A stretch of 64,000 bases of DNA from positions 7,339,341 through 7,403,340 of the forward strand of contig NC_079418.1 in NCBI RefSeq assembly GCF_026213295.1, written 5' to 3'. The notes beneath the pieces were generated by a model, which saw only the letters and a list, made by a program, of their open reading frames with translations, did no database searches and was not told where the DNA came from. The stretch comes from Gadus chalcogrammus (lineage: Eukaryota; Chordata; Actinopteri; Gadiformes; Gadidae). Positions 11,213-22,047 of this stretch are shown here, in pieces. Every line of letters begins with the position of its first letter. Positions within the stretch are counted from its first letter, which is position 1. The position numbers were made by a program, and so were the translations under genes.

Positions 11213-14200
11213 TCACCAAGTCGCAGAAAATGCCCACTGACGGGTCTTGGCAAAATCCCTGATAAGGTCCTTAAAGTCCAATGCTCTTGCCAATTGGCTT
11301 TCAATAGAGAGGAGAGCAAGACCGTTCAGTCTGAATTGGGACATGGTGGACCTCAGGTGGTTTTTGACTAGCTTCATTTTGCTGAAAGCCCGTTCTCCGC
11401 CAGCAACACTTACGGGTAGGGTGCAGAAAATCCTCAATGCGATACAGATTTCTCCAAAAATGCTCTGCAGTTGGAGATTATAAATGGCATTAAGGAGCTG
11501 AAGAGGTGACAGGGCTTGAGGAAATGTTGCCTGATGTATTTTTTTCAGGTGCAAAACTTCCTCCTCGAATCCAGCTGTGAGATCCTTTGGATATGCTCTT
11601 GTAAGAGTCCGGCATGACACTTTTGTTTGTTCTTCTGACATATCAGCAAATTTCAGAATCGGTCCAAAAGTTTCACAAATGCCCGCTGTGGTTGTGAATC
11701 TCGAACTCAAAGCACTTATGATGCTATCCATTGCAACAAAAAAGTTCTGATTTCTGAATGTGTTTGCTGCATTGTCTTCAAATGCATCTTCATCTTGTTC
11801 ATCAGGCATACGTTTCCTTTTCCGCTTCCCTTCACTTTGAAACTGGGTGGGGATGTCCATGCTTTGGGCTACTAGCGAAGCCTCAGCAAGAAGAGAGTCC
11901 CATTCACCCCGCATAGCCTGCATTTCCTCCTGGAGTGCTTTAATGTTTGCTGCATGCATTTCCAGGGATAGATTACTTGTCTGAAGAATCAGGTTGCGAT
12001 GTTCGATTGACTGTAGCACTTTAACCCACACAGTAAGGAAAATCACTGCATCAAAGGAGTGGAAATAGGTTTTTAAACTTTTAACCTCTGATTTGGCATC
12101 ACTTGTCAGATTGCATGTGCTTTCAACACGTTCCAGTGCCACCAGAATAGAGGGTAAACGAGTGGCCACGGCTTTTACGGCAGCAATTTTGCACTCCACC
12201 TAGTGTCCGAGGGACGATGAAGTGAGCATCCAGTTTCTTGCTTGAGGATTGCCCATCGCTCTGGACTAGGACTGAAGAAGTTGTAAAGCCGATTAACAAA
12301 GCCAAAAAATGCTGCCACTTCAGTGCTTGACTGAGCTGCATGTACTCCCACCAAATTGAGAGTATGAGCAGCACACGGGGAGTACAAAGCAAATTGATTA
12401 GCGTTTAAAATATTGGCCTGCACTCCTTTAACCTTTCCAGACATATTGGCTCCATTGTCGTACCCTTGCCCTCTACAGTCTTCTAATGGTATGCCTCTGG
12501 CTTGCAGAACCTCACAAATCATCTCAGCAATTTCTCTGCCTGTCTTTTTAAAGAAGTCTGTGAATTGGCAGAATCTTTCTGTTATCTTCCAAACTTCTCC
12601 ATCTTGATGTGTGTATCGGATCAATAAGACATTCTGTTCAGTGTGTGACACGTCTGGGGTTGAGTCACATATTATGGAATAGTAGATGGAAGCTTCCCTT
12701 TCTGCCATGATAGTATTTAGCACTCGTTCACCACAGATATTGATGAATTCATTTTGTGTTTCAGGACTCAGATAGTGTGTTAATCTTGTTCCTTTTATAT
12801 TATGCCTTATCATCTCCAAGTGGTCATGTAAAATGTGATCATAACGGGCCAGCAACTCCAATGTGCCAAGATTCCCAGATTCCAAAATTCCCATTATGGA
12901 CATCATCTAAGTCAATAGTATTGCCTCTGAAAGCAAGGTTTCTTGATGCCAAATGAAGGGTCACATCCAAAAGCCTCTCCAGAAGCAGTCTATTCTTTTC
13001 TATTTCACTTTGCATCTGTTCCTGAAGGTGACTATCAACTCCATTGGCTTCAAAAAGTGAGTGCTGGAGGTTTTTCCATTTCAAATAGCACTGTTTATGG
13101 GCCATGCCTGTCTCGTGTTCTGGTCATTTTTTGTACATTTTGTGCCATTTTGTGTGCTTTAATCCATCCTTGCTGTTCAGGGTACTTTTGGATGACTTTG
13201 ACAGCTCATGAGAGAACAGTAGGCATGGGATGCAATAAAAAGCCTTGGCAGTCTCACTGTGTATAAGCCAATCTCTTTTGATTTTCTCACGGCCATTAGC
13301 TGACTTTGCAAATTGAAGATACATGGGAAATGGTCTCCCCTCCATATCTGTAGGTGGCAATTTGTTACTTTCTTCGGCATCTTTACTTGCTAGTGCACAT
13401 ACTATTATTTCTCTCTGTTGCTTAGTTAACCCCTCTGGCCATAATCCTGGATCCTCTGGAAAGAACTGTTCTGCTTCGCCCTGCCTATTTTTCATTTCCT
13501 CTAATGTCCTCCCTCTATCCTCTCCATGCTGAATGCAACCTTCATGTACACTGCCTTCTTCTCTATCCTCCTCTCCATGCTGAATGCAACCTTCATGTAC
13601 ACTGCCTTCTTCTCTATCCTCCTCTCCATGCTGAATGCAACCTTCATGTACACTGCCTTCTTCTCTATCCTCCTCTCCATGCTGAATGCAACCTTCATGT
13701 ACACTGCCTTCTTCTCTTTGCTCATCACTTCCATCATCCTCAATCACATCTTCTTTATCTACAACAGGCCCCTCTGTAGGAGCATGAAGGATATAATTAA
13801 CTAATTAGCCTCTAATCTTAATTATTGCCTAACACAATAAAACACCCTGTTGCTACAGTCATTCAAGTCAAAATAGTTTATTTCTGCTTTCATGTTGAAC
13901 TAAGCTCACCTTGTCTCAAGTCTGCATCAGAGGAGAATGAGGGGGTTGTTGCTGCTGGTCCACTTTCTGTGACAGTTTCTGTAATTTGTGTCATAAATTA
14001 AGTTTTACTAGCAGGCAGCTAGGATGATATAGCCATTGTGTCATGTCATGACTTATGGGGCTAACTATAGCCTATATGCCATAGGTTAACTTATTATGTA
14101 TCATGTAGTAGCCTAATAACGGCTTAGTATTAATTGAATATGAGCTTGCTTCAAATCAGTAGCCTGCTATTTCAATAGTAGCCTGCCTACCGTTCACTTT

Positions 14201-14490
14201 ATTTATCCATTAACATACTAACCAAGGGAGGCCTCATTTAATTGAAAGTGTAGACTATTGTATGCTCTTGCTAACTTGTTGTCTGTGTTCATTTTAAAAA
14301 ATATACTTTCTAGAATGGGGTTTCACCTTGTGGTTAAACATTTGTGCTCACCTTTCTTTGTAAAGAAGCTAGTCAGAACTAGCTTCTTCTTCCTTGTTTT
14401 AGTTTTTTCTCCCTCTCGTTCTTTTCCTTTCTCTTCTGAGAGCCAGACTTTATCTTCTGTATTTGTGACATGTTGCCGCATCTCCATCCA
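11213..14490 (-). pseudogene. hAT transposase with TTF-type zinc finger and hAT dimerisation domain, decayed
   Basis: Upstream exon-like pieces occur at about 14490-14350 (Lys/Glu-rich, SGSQKRKEKNE) and about 13985-13908 (ending DADLRQ at a gtgagc donor). The main body begins near 13747. It carries a four-fold 17-residue repeat, then a TTF-like zinc finger region (FYCIPCLLFSHEL). An in-frame TGA lies at 13123-13121. Next are the catalytic core (YYSIICDSTPDVSHTEQ; GQGYDNGANMSGK; SPCAAHTLNLVG) and a C-terminal hAT dimerisation domain (GGERAFSKMKLVKNHLRS), ending at 11213. Frameshifts occur near 12880 and 12190. Family: hAT proteins related to ZMYM1/ZMYM5-type host genes. The nonsense codon and two frameshifts make this copy inactive. 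Confidence 0.85.
13505..13725 (-). repeat. Coding minisatellite, four copies of a 51-bp unit in the hAT transposase
   Basis: Four near-identical 51-bp units encode the 17-residue motif EEGSVHEGCIQHGEEDR. The copies are almost identical at DNA level, so the amplification is recent. It is open in all frames checked because the unit length is a multiple of three. Confidence 0.9.
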
Positions 14491-15289
14491 GATAAAAGTG
14501 GAGTGTGCGGTGAAATCGCGGTGAAATCGCGGAATTCTGTTCCCGGAACGAAGCCTTCTAGGCAGCGCCCAGGGTTGGGTAAAGCATTCAGTAGCGATGT
14601 TTAGGTAATGTTAAGGGGGCGGTGAGAGCCTTCCGAAGTCTACGTTGGGGGCACAATGCCCAATCCAGCGGTAAAATCTGTTGTGTGGACTGAACTATTT
14701 TGTGCTTTTTGGAAGGGGTGTTTAGAGCTGTTCACTTTTTTGGAATACAATATGTAGCCTAATAAACTAATACGATAAGCTTGCATTTAGATCAATATTC
14801 GTCATGACGTATAGTTATGTAATTAAAAAATTAGAATAAAAAACAAAAAATAATTAAACTTAACCTAAACTTCCCATGGGCCCCTCTGTGCCTTGGGCCC
14901 CCCCACAACTGTCCCCTTTGTCCCCGCAGTCCGTCGGCCCTGCACACAGTTATGACTTGCTTTAAAAACACTTTGAAACTCATCAAATTCACATCGGTTG
15001 CGCATCTTTTCTTTTTAATATGACCAAACACAATGGCCAGCGTAATTTCTTAACCGTGCAAACAAAATAATCTTTGACTTTTACATGTTCTAGAATTTTT
15101 CATTAATTGTCGGTCCTAATGTTTATTTTCCTGTCTGCTACTACTTTATCAAAGTATGGAAGGGGGAGATTTAGAGCTACCTGGAGGAGGAGATAATGGG
15201 TCTTCGGAATGCTGGGAATCAAAGGAAGAAGGAGAAGACCCATCCTCAGGCTGGTGACGAAAAGGTCAAGGCGCTACTTAAAGGTTGGG

Positions 15290-17050
15290 TACGCGATTTG
15301 CGAAACGCCAGCAGATTTTGAAAATACACAACTCAAATGGTCCTACCCCCTCCCCTTCAACGCTGACTCTGACTCCACCCATTCCAAGTACCTGGACGCG
15401 CAATCATGCACGAGCGCGAACAGAGATGAGCGAGAGCGAGCCAGGCTAGCGTAGGTTTTCGTTTAACAACATGGCACTACATTCAGCTGTAAATTGCACC
15501 CAGTACCGCGGGAAGTAGGGGTTTTGGGGGTGCTGCAACACCCCCTGTCCGAGGCCCTGTCTTATCACAGAAAACGATCATTTCTAAAAACCAAAGTGGA
15601 GATTTCTGAAAACGCCGGTTATGTGTTGTCGTATCAACGGGGAGAAACGGGATTTTAGGTTCTGAAGCGTCACATTATGCACCAGGAAATGCTTAACGTC
15701 ATGTGAGCATCCGCTGTACCGTATTGGTCCGAATATAAACACAAACCCCATTGTAATACGACCTATATTTGGAAAAAAGATTTGAAGCCCAGATCTTGAT
15801 TTCATGAATAAATAAATTGTATTAATTGAAATAATATACGAAAATAAAAAAGGCATAGAATAAAACACTGCATTGCCACTAAACAGTAGTGCAAATAGGC
15901 CGTACTGATGTGTACACCAAAGACTTCCTGACACTCCTCTGCCCCGCTGTGTTCGCTCTGGCTGTGGTCGCTCCGAACTGTTTCGGCCCGTGGCAAAGCG
16001 AGTCATCCTCGCTGCTGTCCAAGGCATGTTGAGACGCAGCATTTATTTAATGCTCATATGTCCTAGTGCTGAAAAAAGGTTATATGAAAAAGTGTGAGGG
16101 TAGCGGTGGTGCGCTAAACTTGTTCTGTGAGCAGCTGGATGTGAACCATGGTGTGAAGGAAGTGAACACAACGATCGATTTTCAACTGTGCGCGCATGCA
16201 CTGGTGTAATTGAGCTGCGCTGCTATATATCTTTTTTATCAATGTGACGAGTTGCGAGTCTAGTGCAGGCCGGGTTTTTTTTTCCAGCACCCCCTGCTGA
16301 GAATACGTTCTCGCGGCTATGGTTGCACCAGATGTTATAAACATTAAACGGTCACATAAATCAATACTATTTTTAGAAAATGTATGTTTGTTTCATATAA
16401 TTGTATTGGAAGTCCTGGTTTTCACTAGGGTTGCCGCGGTGTGGACATTTTCACACCGAGTAATAGCCTACACTCGTCTCAACACCGGTATTACCGAGTA
16501 TAAACGGTATAAACTTTGAAACTAGGTCAACCGCCACACAAGCATCGGTTGACCCTTCTCGTCCTTCAGTTGCCGCCAACGTTCAAAAGCAGCGCCTAGG
16601 ATTATTCTTGATTTCAGTTTTCCTCTTTCAGCGTTTTTATTATCAATTACTCTCTGAAAAAGAGTTTTCCTTCTCTTTGCTGGTGGTGGTGGTGGTGGTG
16701 GGGATTGTGGCGTCTTGTCTGCCATGGAAATTGTCTTCTACTGCTAGGTCCAAATGTGGATTAACTAGTTCCAGTAGATACCGCAGGATAACAACAAACA
16801 GGAGCTTGCTCTGGGTCACGAGCTCTGGGTCACGAGTACTGCACGAAGGGGTCGCGCGCGGGGCGGGGGGGAGGGGGAGTGCAGTACGACCGTTTGATTG
16901 ACGTACTTACTGTCCAATGAAACTCGGTGGCAATGGATATGATTGGCTGGAGTTTTTCGAGCCCTGCACGTTCCACAGATGATTGACAAGTTTAATTTTC
17001 ATGTCAGTACTTCTAACTCAGTGGCTGTAAGCGGGTTATGATAAGGATTT
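15290..17050. other. Intron 4 of the Merlin-like transposase: old repeat fragments
   Basis: A possible TIR fragment lies around 15500 (gcgggaagtagggg ... gtgctg) with a partly matching inverted end near 16280-16320. A palindromic stretch 'ttgccgcggtgtgg' lies near 16430. Minus strand 16725-16522 is open and starts MADKTPQSP, then KRRKTLFQRV and a basic helix-like 'AFERWRQLKDEKG'. I recall similar first exons in teleost repeat-derived predicted proteins but cannot name a family. No intact gene is visible. Confidence 0.4.
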
Positions 17051-17511
17051 CAAGTAATTTTGCAAAAATGGCCAAAAAAGCAAATCACCTATGCAACCTT
17101 TAATTCTGCTGGTCACAAAATACGTCCGTCAAGGGACCACAGTTCTCACGGACAGGTGGCGGGTCTACATGACTGCACTGGCACAGAGTGGCTATGTACA
17201 TTTTTCTGTAAACCACAGCCAGTCATTCGTCAACCCAGTCACAGGAGCCCATACCCAAAACATTGAGCGGGCTTGGTCAGCCTACAAATCCAAGGTGTGG
17301 AGACTGCGGGGAAACCGCACAGAGAGGACACTAAAGAGCCATCTCTCATTTATCGAGTGGACTCATTGGTTGGCGAATGACCACAAAGACGGTCCCCTTG
17401 GCAGATTGCTGCATGACATTCGCCACAAACTCCATCAATAACATTTCATTGAGTTTTGTTGATGTAGACAGCTCTTTTTCTTGTTTGGTTTTTTCAGTGT
17501 TCATTGTTCTT

Positions 17512-18106
17512 GAGAAATGCCTTGTTAAAAGTGCAGCCTTTATTTTTGTTCCATTTTAAAATGCCTTTTTTTGTTTCTGTTTTAAGTTGTTAATATTTTC
17601 TGTATTACCTTGTTATTATTATGTTATAGATGTTTAACTAAAGTGGCTATAGATCCCTCATCGTCATCAACAGTGGTTCGGCGTTTTATAACTAACCCTA
17701 ACGTGCTTCACTACTGGTAAACGAATGATTAAAAAAGCTTCACTACTGGTAAACGAATGGTTGAAAAAGCTTAACTACTGGTGAACAAATGGTTCGCGAA
17801 AGAGTAACAACTCAGTATGATGCATTACTTTACATGAAGGTACACAAAAAGCTTCACTACTGGTAAACAAATGATTAAAAAAGCTTCGCTACTGGTAAAC
17901 GAATGGTTGAAAAAGCTTAACTACTGGTGAACGAATGGTTCGCGAAAGAGTAACAACTCAGTATGATGCATTACTTTACATGAAGGTACACAAAAAGCTT
18001 CACTACCGGTAAATGAATGGTTGAAAAAGCTTAACTACTGGTGAACGAATGGTTCAAAAAGCTTAACTACTGGTGAACCAATGGTTCGCGAATGAGTAAC
18101 AACTCA
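17512..18106 (-). repeat. Right terminal inverted repeat
   Basis: This is the reverse complement of the left repeat with scattered mismatches. It carries the same tandem units and the same 150-bp higher-order period. The outermost unit ends 'gcgaatgagtaacaactca', after which similarity to the left side stops. The transposase stop codon (17441) lies just inside it. Confidence 0.9.
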
Positions 18107-18433
18107 TCATCAGTCAGATCCAGCTCCACCAGCCGATCCAGTGTGGGACCCAAGCCATCCCTCGACAGCGCTTGAAACCAAGGGCGGCAGGTTTAAAGCG
18201 TGCCCTGCAGCGGTGGACAATTGCTTTTAAGCCTTCAGCATTACTAATGCCACATAATAAACCTTTAATGTGAATATTAATGTATGTACTGTGTGTATGT
18301 ATTGTGAATATCTTTATTAAAATATGACAATCATCCCGTCTGTGTCCTGTTAATTTAATACTAATTGTGAAATCCCAGGAAAATTCAGTTGCTTTCATAA
18401 TCAATTGGTCAGTTTGCTAATTCACAGAATGAT
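18107..18433. other. Unique-looking spacer right of the large transposon
   Basis: A short open stretch on the plus strand (18111-18227) reads QSDPAPPADPVWDPSHPS and ends CPAAVDNCF then stop. An aataaa-like signal and AT-rich sequence follow. It could be the last exon of an unrecognised gene or element. No homologue is recognised. Confidence 0.25.
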
Positions 18434-18706
18434 GAATTAATACAGTATCCCCTAGTCTGTTTACCAGTAACTCCTCAGTAGTTACTGAGTAACTCACTTA
18501 GGGCCCTGGTTGTTCATCATTCGTTACTCAGTAACGAATACAGTATCCCCTAGTCTATTTACCAGTAACTCCTCAGTAGTTACTGAGTTACTCACTTAGG
18601 GCCCTGTTAGGGCCCTGTCAGGGCCCCCTGGTCGTTCATCATTCGTTACTCATTCGTTCCTCAGTAACTACCCACGTTTTTGCGTACCTTATTGTAAAGT
18701 GTTACC
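18434..18706. repeat. Tandem duplicated palindromic repeat block
   Basis: Two copies of a unit of about 95 bp contain 'cagtatcccctagtct', 'accagtaactcctcagtagt' and 'ttagggccctg'. They are separated by the palindrome attcgttactcagtaacgaat (written here as two halves joined at cag). The block ends with 'gtaccttattgtaaagtg', resembling the 'gtaccttcatgtaaagta' word in the large transposon's TIRs. It abuts the truncated 3' end of Tx1 copy A. Confidence 0.6.
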
Positions 18707-21700
18707 GACAATGGTTTTATAGCACCAGCGATTTTTAAAAGTGTCCAAATCCCCAATATTCTTATTGGGGATTCTTTTTCTTATAACGTGTACTCGAGCC
18801 ACAGCCTGGCCCAGATGTTACATAGCCAGACTGTGCGTGAATCTTGTCCTTCTCTGTTTTCCACACGGTTTTTCCTACGAATATAGATTGCCATTTTTGC
18901 TTCCCCCGAGAGATAATTTAATAATTGCCACTTGTCTTTTCCTTATTTTTTGTACACAGCCCCCATGATAAAGACATTCTCAGAGAAGTTGACACCAAAC
19001 AAATTAAAAACCAATGCTAAAAGAGTGTAAAACTGTGCGAGCCTCCTACACTCGAAAAACAGTAAAAAACAGTCTCACGAAGATATCAAAAAGGACATGT
19101 GTTAAAAACAACTGGATTAAGAACAGAAATAAAAGCATTTGGAGGCGATGGCGCCATGTAAAATTCTCCACTGGAGGTCGGCAGTTCGCTTCTTTAGGGG
19201 AGGTTTATAAAACGACTTCCACTGTGGGCCGGGCCCAATGCGCCCCCCTAACCTGTTGGTCCACACAGTGGGGGGGCGATTGCTCAGCCCGGCTCGGTTG
19301 ATGCCTTTTACGCAGTTTGCATAAATCGTTTTTTTGTCGGCCTCGTTCATGGAGAGCTTATCTGGGCAACAGGGGGTGAGCAAGGGGCCTGTCAGCTCCC
19401 CTACCATGGGGCTCAGGTGGACATCAGGGAAGGGGTCAGCGGAGTCTGGTGTGGCTCCCCCTACGTTGTAGTCCACCAGAAGTCTTTTCTCCTCAATGGT
19501 CAGCCTCTGCCTCCATAGCTCCAGGAGTCTCCCAGCCACTCTGTGTGAAACGAAGGCCCAGCAGAATGCCCAGGGCCCCAGCATTGTCCAGCGCTGGCCC
19601 CACTACGTCCAACAGCTGCTGCAGGCAAACGGTCCCTGAGCTGCACAGTGCCCCCGTCAGGCCGGGGGTGGTACTATTGGTGATGTCCAGCCTGGAGTTA
19701 GCTTCTTGACACGGTTTATGATTAAAAAGGGCCCATGACTTAAAAACACCCTGATAAAACAGAGGTAACCCACTTAATTTTAAGAATTTAGAATCAGTTA
19801 AAAACAGAGCAGTATCCAGCCCCAGGTTACTCACACGTCTGAGAATGCAGCTGGCCACATTCCTCCACACCAAGTCTCTCGGCCCAGACAGAAACTTTTG
19901 CAAAAACTGAATTCTAAATGTGGCTGTTCTGCTGGCCAGGTGGATGAGGCCCTGTCCCCCCTCCTCTCTAGATAAAAACAGCACTCCCTGTGGCACCCAG
20001 TGCAACCCATCCCAGAAAAAATCCACCATCTTCCTTTGGATTTGGGCTAGTAAGCCTGAGGGAGGGTCAACACACGCAAGACGGTGCCACAGTTGGGAGG
20101 CTACTAGATTATTTAAAACCAGGACTCTACCCCTATAAGACATTTGGGGCAGTAGCCATTTCCATTTTTTTCAGTTTAGCTTCAACTTTTCCCGTGACAT
20201 TCTCCCAGTTCTTCTGGACAATGGTTTCCTCCCCGAGAAAGACACCAAGGTACTTTAGACCATCCTTCCTCCAGGTCAAATTTTGGAGAAGAACTGGGAG
20301 ACCGCCATGCCATTCACCGACAGCAAGGGCCTCGCTCTTTGCCAAGTTAACCCTTGCTTCCGAAGCTGCTGTAAAATCACTAATAATACTAAAAAATATT
20401 AAAATATCCACATCCCTTTGGTCCCTAGTAAAAACAATGACATCATTAGCATACGCATATAAAACAATGTTCTCATTAAAATCAGGTAAAACCAGACCTT
20501 GTAGGCTGGAGCGGATTTTGCTGAGGAGGGGTTCTAGGGAGAGTGCATAGAGCATCCCGGACAGAGCACAGCCCTGCCTGACACCTCTACACACTCTAAA
20601 AGGAGAACACAGAACGCCGTTAAATTTCAGCACACTCTCAACCTCACCAAACTTTGATCTTGGCTATGAACCCAGCGCTGAACCCAAATTTCTCCATAAT
20701 TTTCCAGAGGAAGTTGTGTTCAACGCGGTCTAATGCCTTTTCCTGTTCTAGGGAAATCAAACCAGTACCAATGCCAATAGACTTAGAGACCTCCAAGACA
20801 TCCCGAATCAGGCAGACATTGTCTACCATGGACCTGCCGGGCACACAGTACGTCTGGTCCCGATGGATGGACTGCTCCATAGCTTCCCTCAGCCTGTTGG
20901 CGAAGGCTTTGGACAGAAGCTTGTAATCCACACAAAGCAAAGACACAGGCCGCCAGTTCTTAATGTCCTGCAAATACCCCTTTTTCGGGAGCAGCGTGAT
21001 GACTGCTCTACGGCAGGACATTGGCATAGAGCCGCAGGCCAGGTTCTCGTTAAAAACATTGAATAAGTCTGCGGATAAAATTTCCCAGTATGCTTTGTAA
21101 AATTCCACCGTCAGACCGTCGATGCCGGGAGCCCTCCGCCCCTGCATGCTCTGCAGGGTGGCAAGCAGCTCCTCAATGCGCAGAGGCCTCTCCAGCTGCG
21201 AGTTGGTCTCAATAGAGACCTGAGGTAGCCCAGTGCAGAACCCCTCCAATGTGTCCTTCTCCTCATACTCCGAAGAGTAGAGGGAGGAATAGAACTCAAC
21301 AGCCCTTGCTCTTATCTGCCCCGGCTCTGTCAGCTCCTGGCCTGTGTCTGAGAGCAGTGTGTGGATTACACGCCTCTGTCCGTTCCTCCTCTCCAGGCCG
21401 AAGAAGAAGCTAGAGGGAGCGTCCATCTCAGAGATGTTCTGAACTCGGGACCTGATTAACGCACCCTGTACCTTGGTGTCCAGCAGGTTAGCTAAAGCTA
21501 GCTTTTTTTCTTTGAGGATTTCAATATATCCCCGTTCTCCAGATGACTCACTCATCTTCTCCAGCTCCACTATAACAGTCTCCAAGTCCTTCATAGACCT
21601 AGTGATGTCCTGTGAGACATTGAGGGTGTGCTGCTGACACAGAAGCTGAATTTGAGTCTTTCCATGGTCCCGCCACTGCCGAAGACTACTAAAATCCCCC

Positions 21701-22047
21701 TTTGTCTGCCTAAAAACACCCCAAAAAAAAACGAACACAACCTTAAACTTTCTGTCCAATGTTAAAACACAGTTAAAATGCCAATGTGCACTTTTTGGCT
21801 TCAAATCTCTAATTAAAACATGACATCCAAGCAAGGAATGATCACTAAAACCAGTGGGCATCATTTTACACATTTTAAAAATGTTAAAATGATGCTTAAA
21901 AACATAAAAACGATCAAGCCTAGCTAAGGAGATCCTACCCTCTCTGAGGTTTTTTTAAACTGGTGGACTGGCCCTCGCTCCAAACCCGTCGACTCCGACA
22001 TTGGCTTCAGTTTATTTATAAGACACTCCTGGGCAAGACCCCGTATT

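Larger units (their letters stand above)
10961..14942 (-). mobile_element. Autonomous-type hAT transposon (ZMYM1/ZNF862-like) with perfect 8-bp target duplication
   Basis: The ends are CAGGGCCG... and ...CGGCCCTG, flanked by identical cacacagt copies at 10953-10960 and 14943-14950. The transposase is on the minus strand. It sits in intron 3 of the Merlin-like transposase gene. The precise duplication shows it arrived by its own transposition after the host element. Confidence 0.92.
9828..17441 (+). pseudogene. Merlin/IS1595 (ISXO2-like) DDE transposase, five exons, two nonsense codons
   Basis: Exons: 9828-10003, about 10138-10251, 10572-10779, 15155-15283 and about 17081-17441. The first four join in phase with good GT-AG signals (donors gtaagt, gtaagg, gtgtgt, gttggg); the last acceptor is not resolved. 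Exon 1 carries a CKLCKK zinc-ribbon half, completed by a Cys in exon 2, which continues 'GSLFERSKLSL', typical of the IS1595 N-terminus. Exon 3 carries the first catalytic Asp in 'VMLDESNFYHKRK' (codon 10750). Exon 4 has 'WVFGMLGIKGRRRRPILRL'. Exon 5 has the second Asp in 'TVLTDRWRVY' (17151) and the Glu in 'HTQNIERAWSAYKS' (17265). Total is about 325 residues, normal for the family. A TGA (10666-10668) and a TAA (15194-15196) lie in frame, so this copy is dead. Intron 3 holds a complete hAT element. The role would have been cut-and-paste mobilisation of the flanking TIRs. Confidence 0.82.
1..18106 (+). mobile_element. Large two-gene TIR DNA transposon with Merlin/IS1595-like transposase (host of nested insertions)
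   Basis: The sequence at 1-578 is repeated in inverted orientation at 17512-18106, for example the block ending 'ttaacaaggcatttctc' on the left and starting 'gagaaatgccttgtta' on the right. Inside lie a rightward transposase gene (9828-17441) and a leftward CCDC106-like gene (9749-492). A LINE (about 4040-8940) and a hAT (10961-14942) sit in their introns; without them the element would be roughly 9 kb. Comparing the two repeats, the true left end should lie only some tens of bases before position 1, so the left target duplication is not visible. Known Merlin elements are small and have short TIRs, so long TIRs with subterminal repeats and a second gene are atypical. Seen: inverted repeats, exon structure. 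Known: Merlin transposases resemble IS1595-group transposases. Inferred: that both genes belong to one element. Confidence 0.82.

Noticed and set aside
13505..13725. CRISPR-like array (regular repeats)
   Set aside because: Uninterrupted 51-bp tandem units without spacers in a eukaryotic transposase; a minisatellite.
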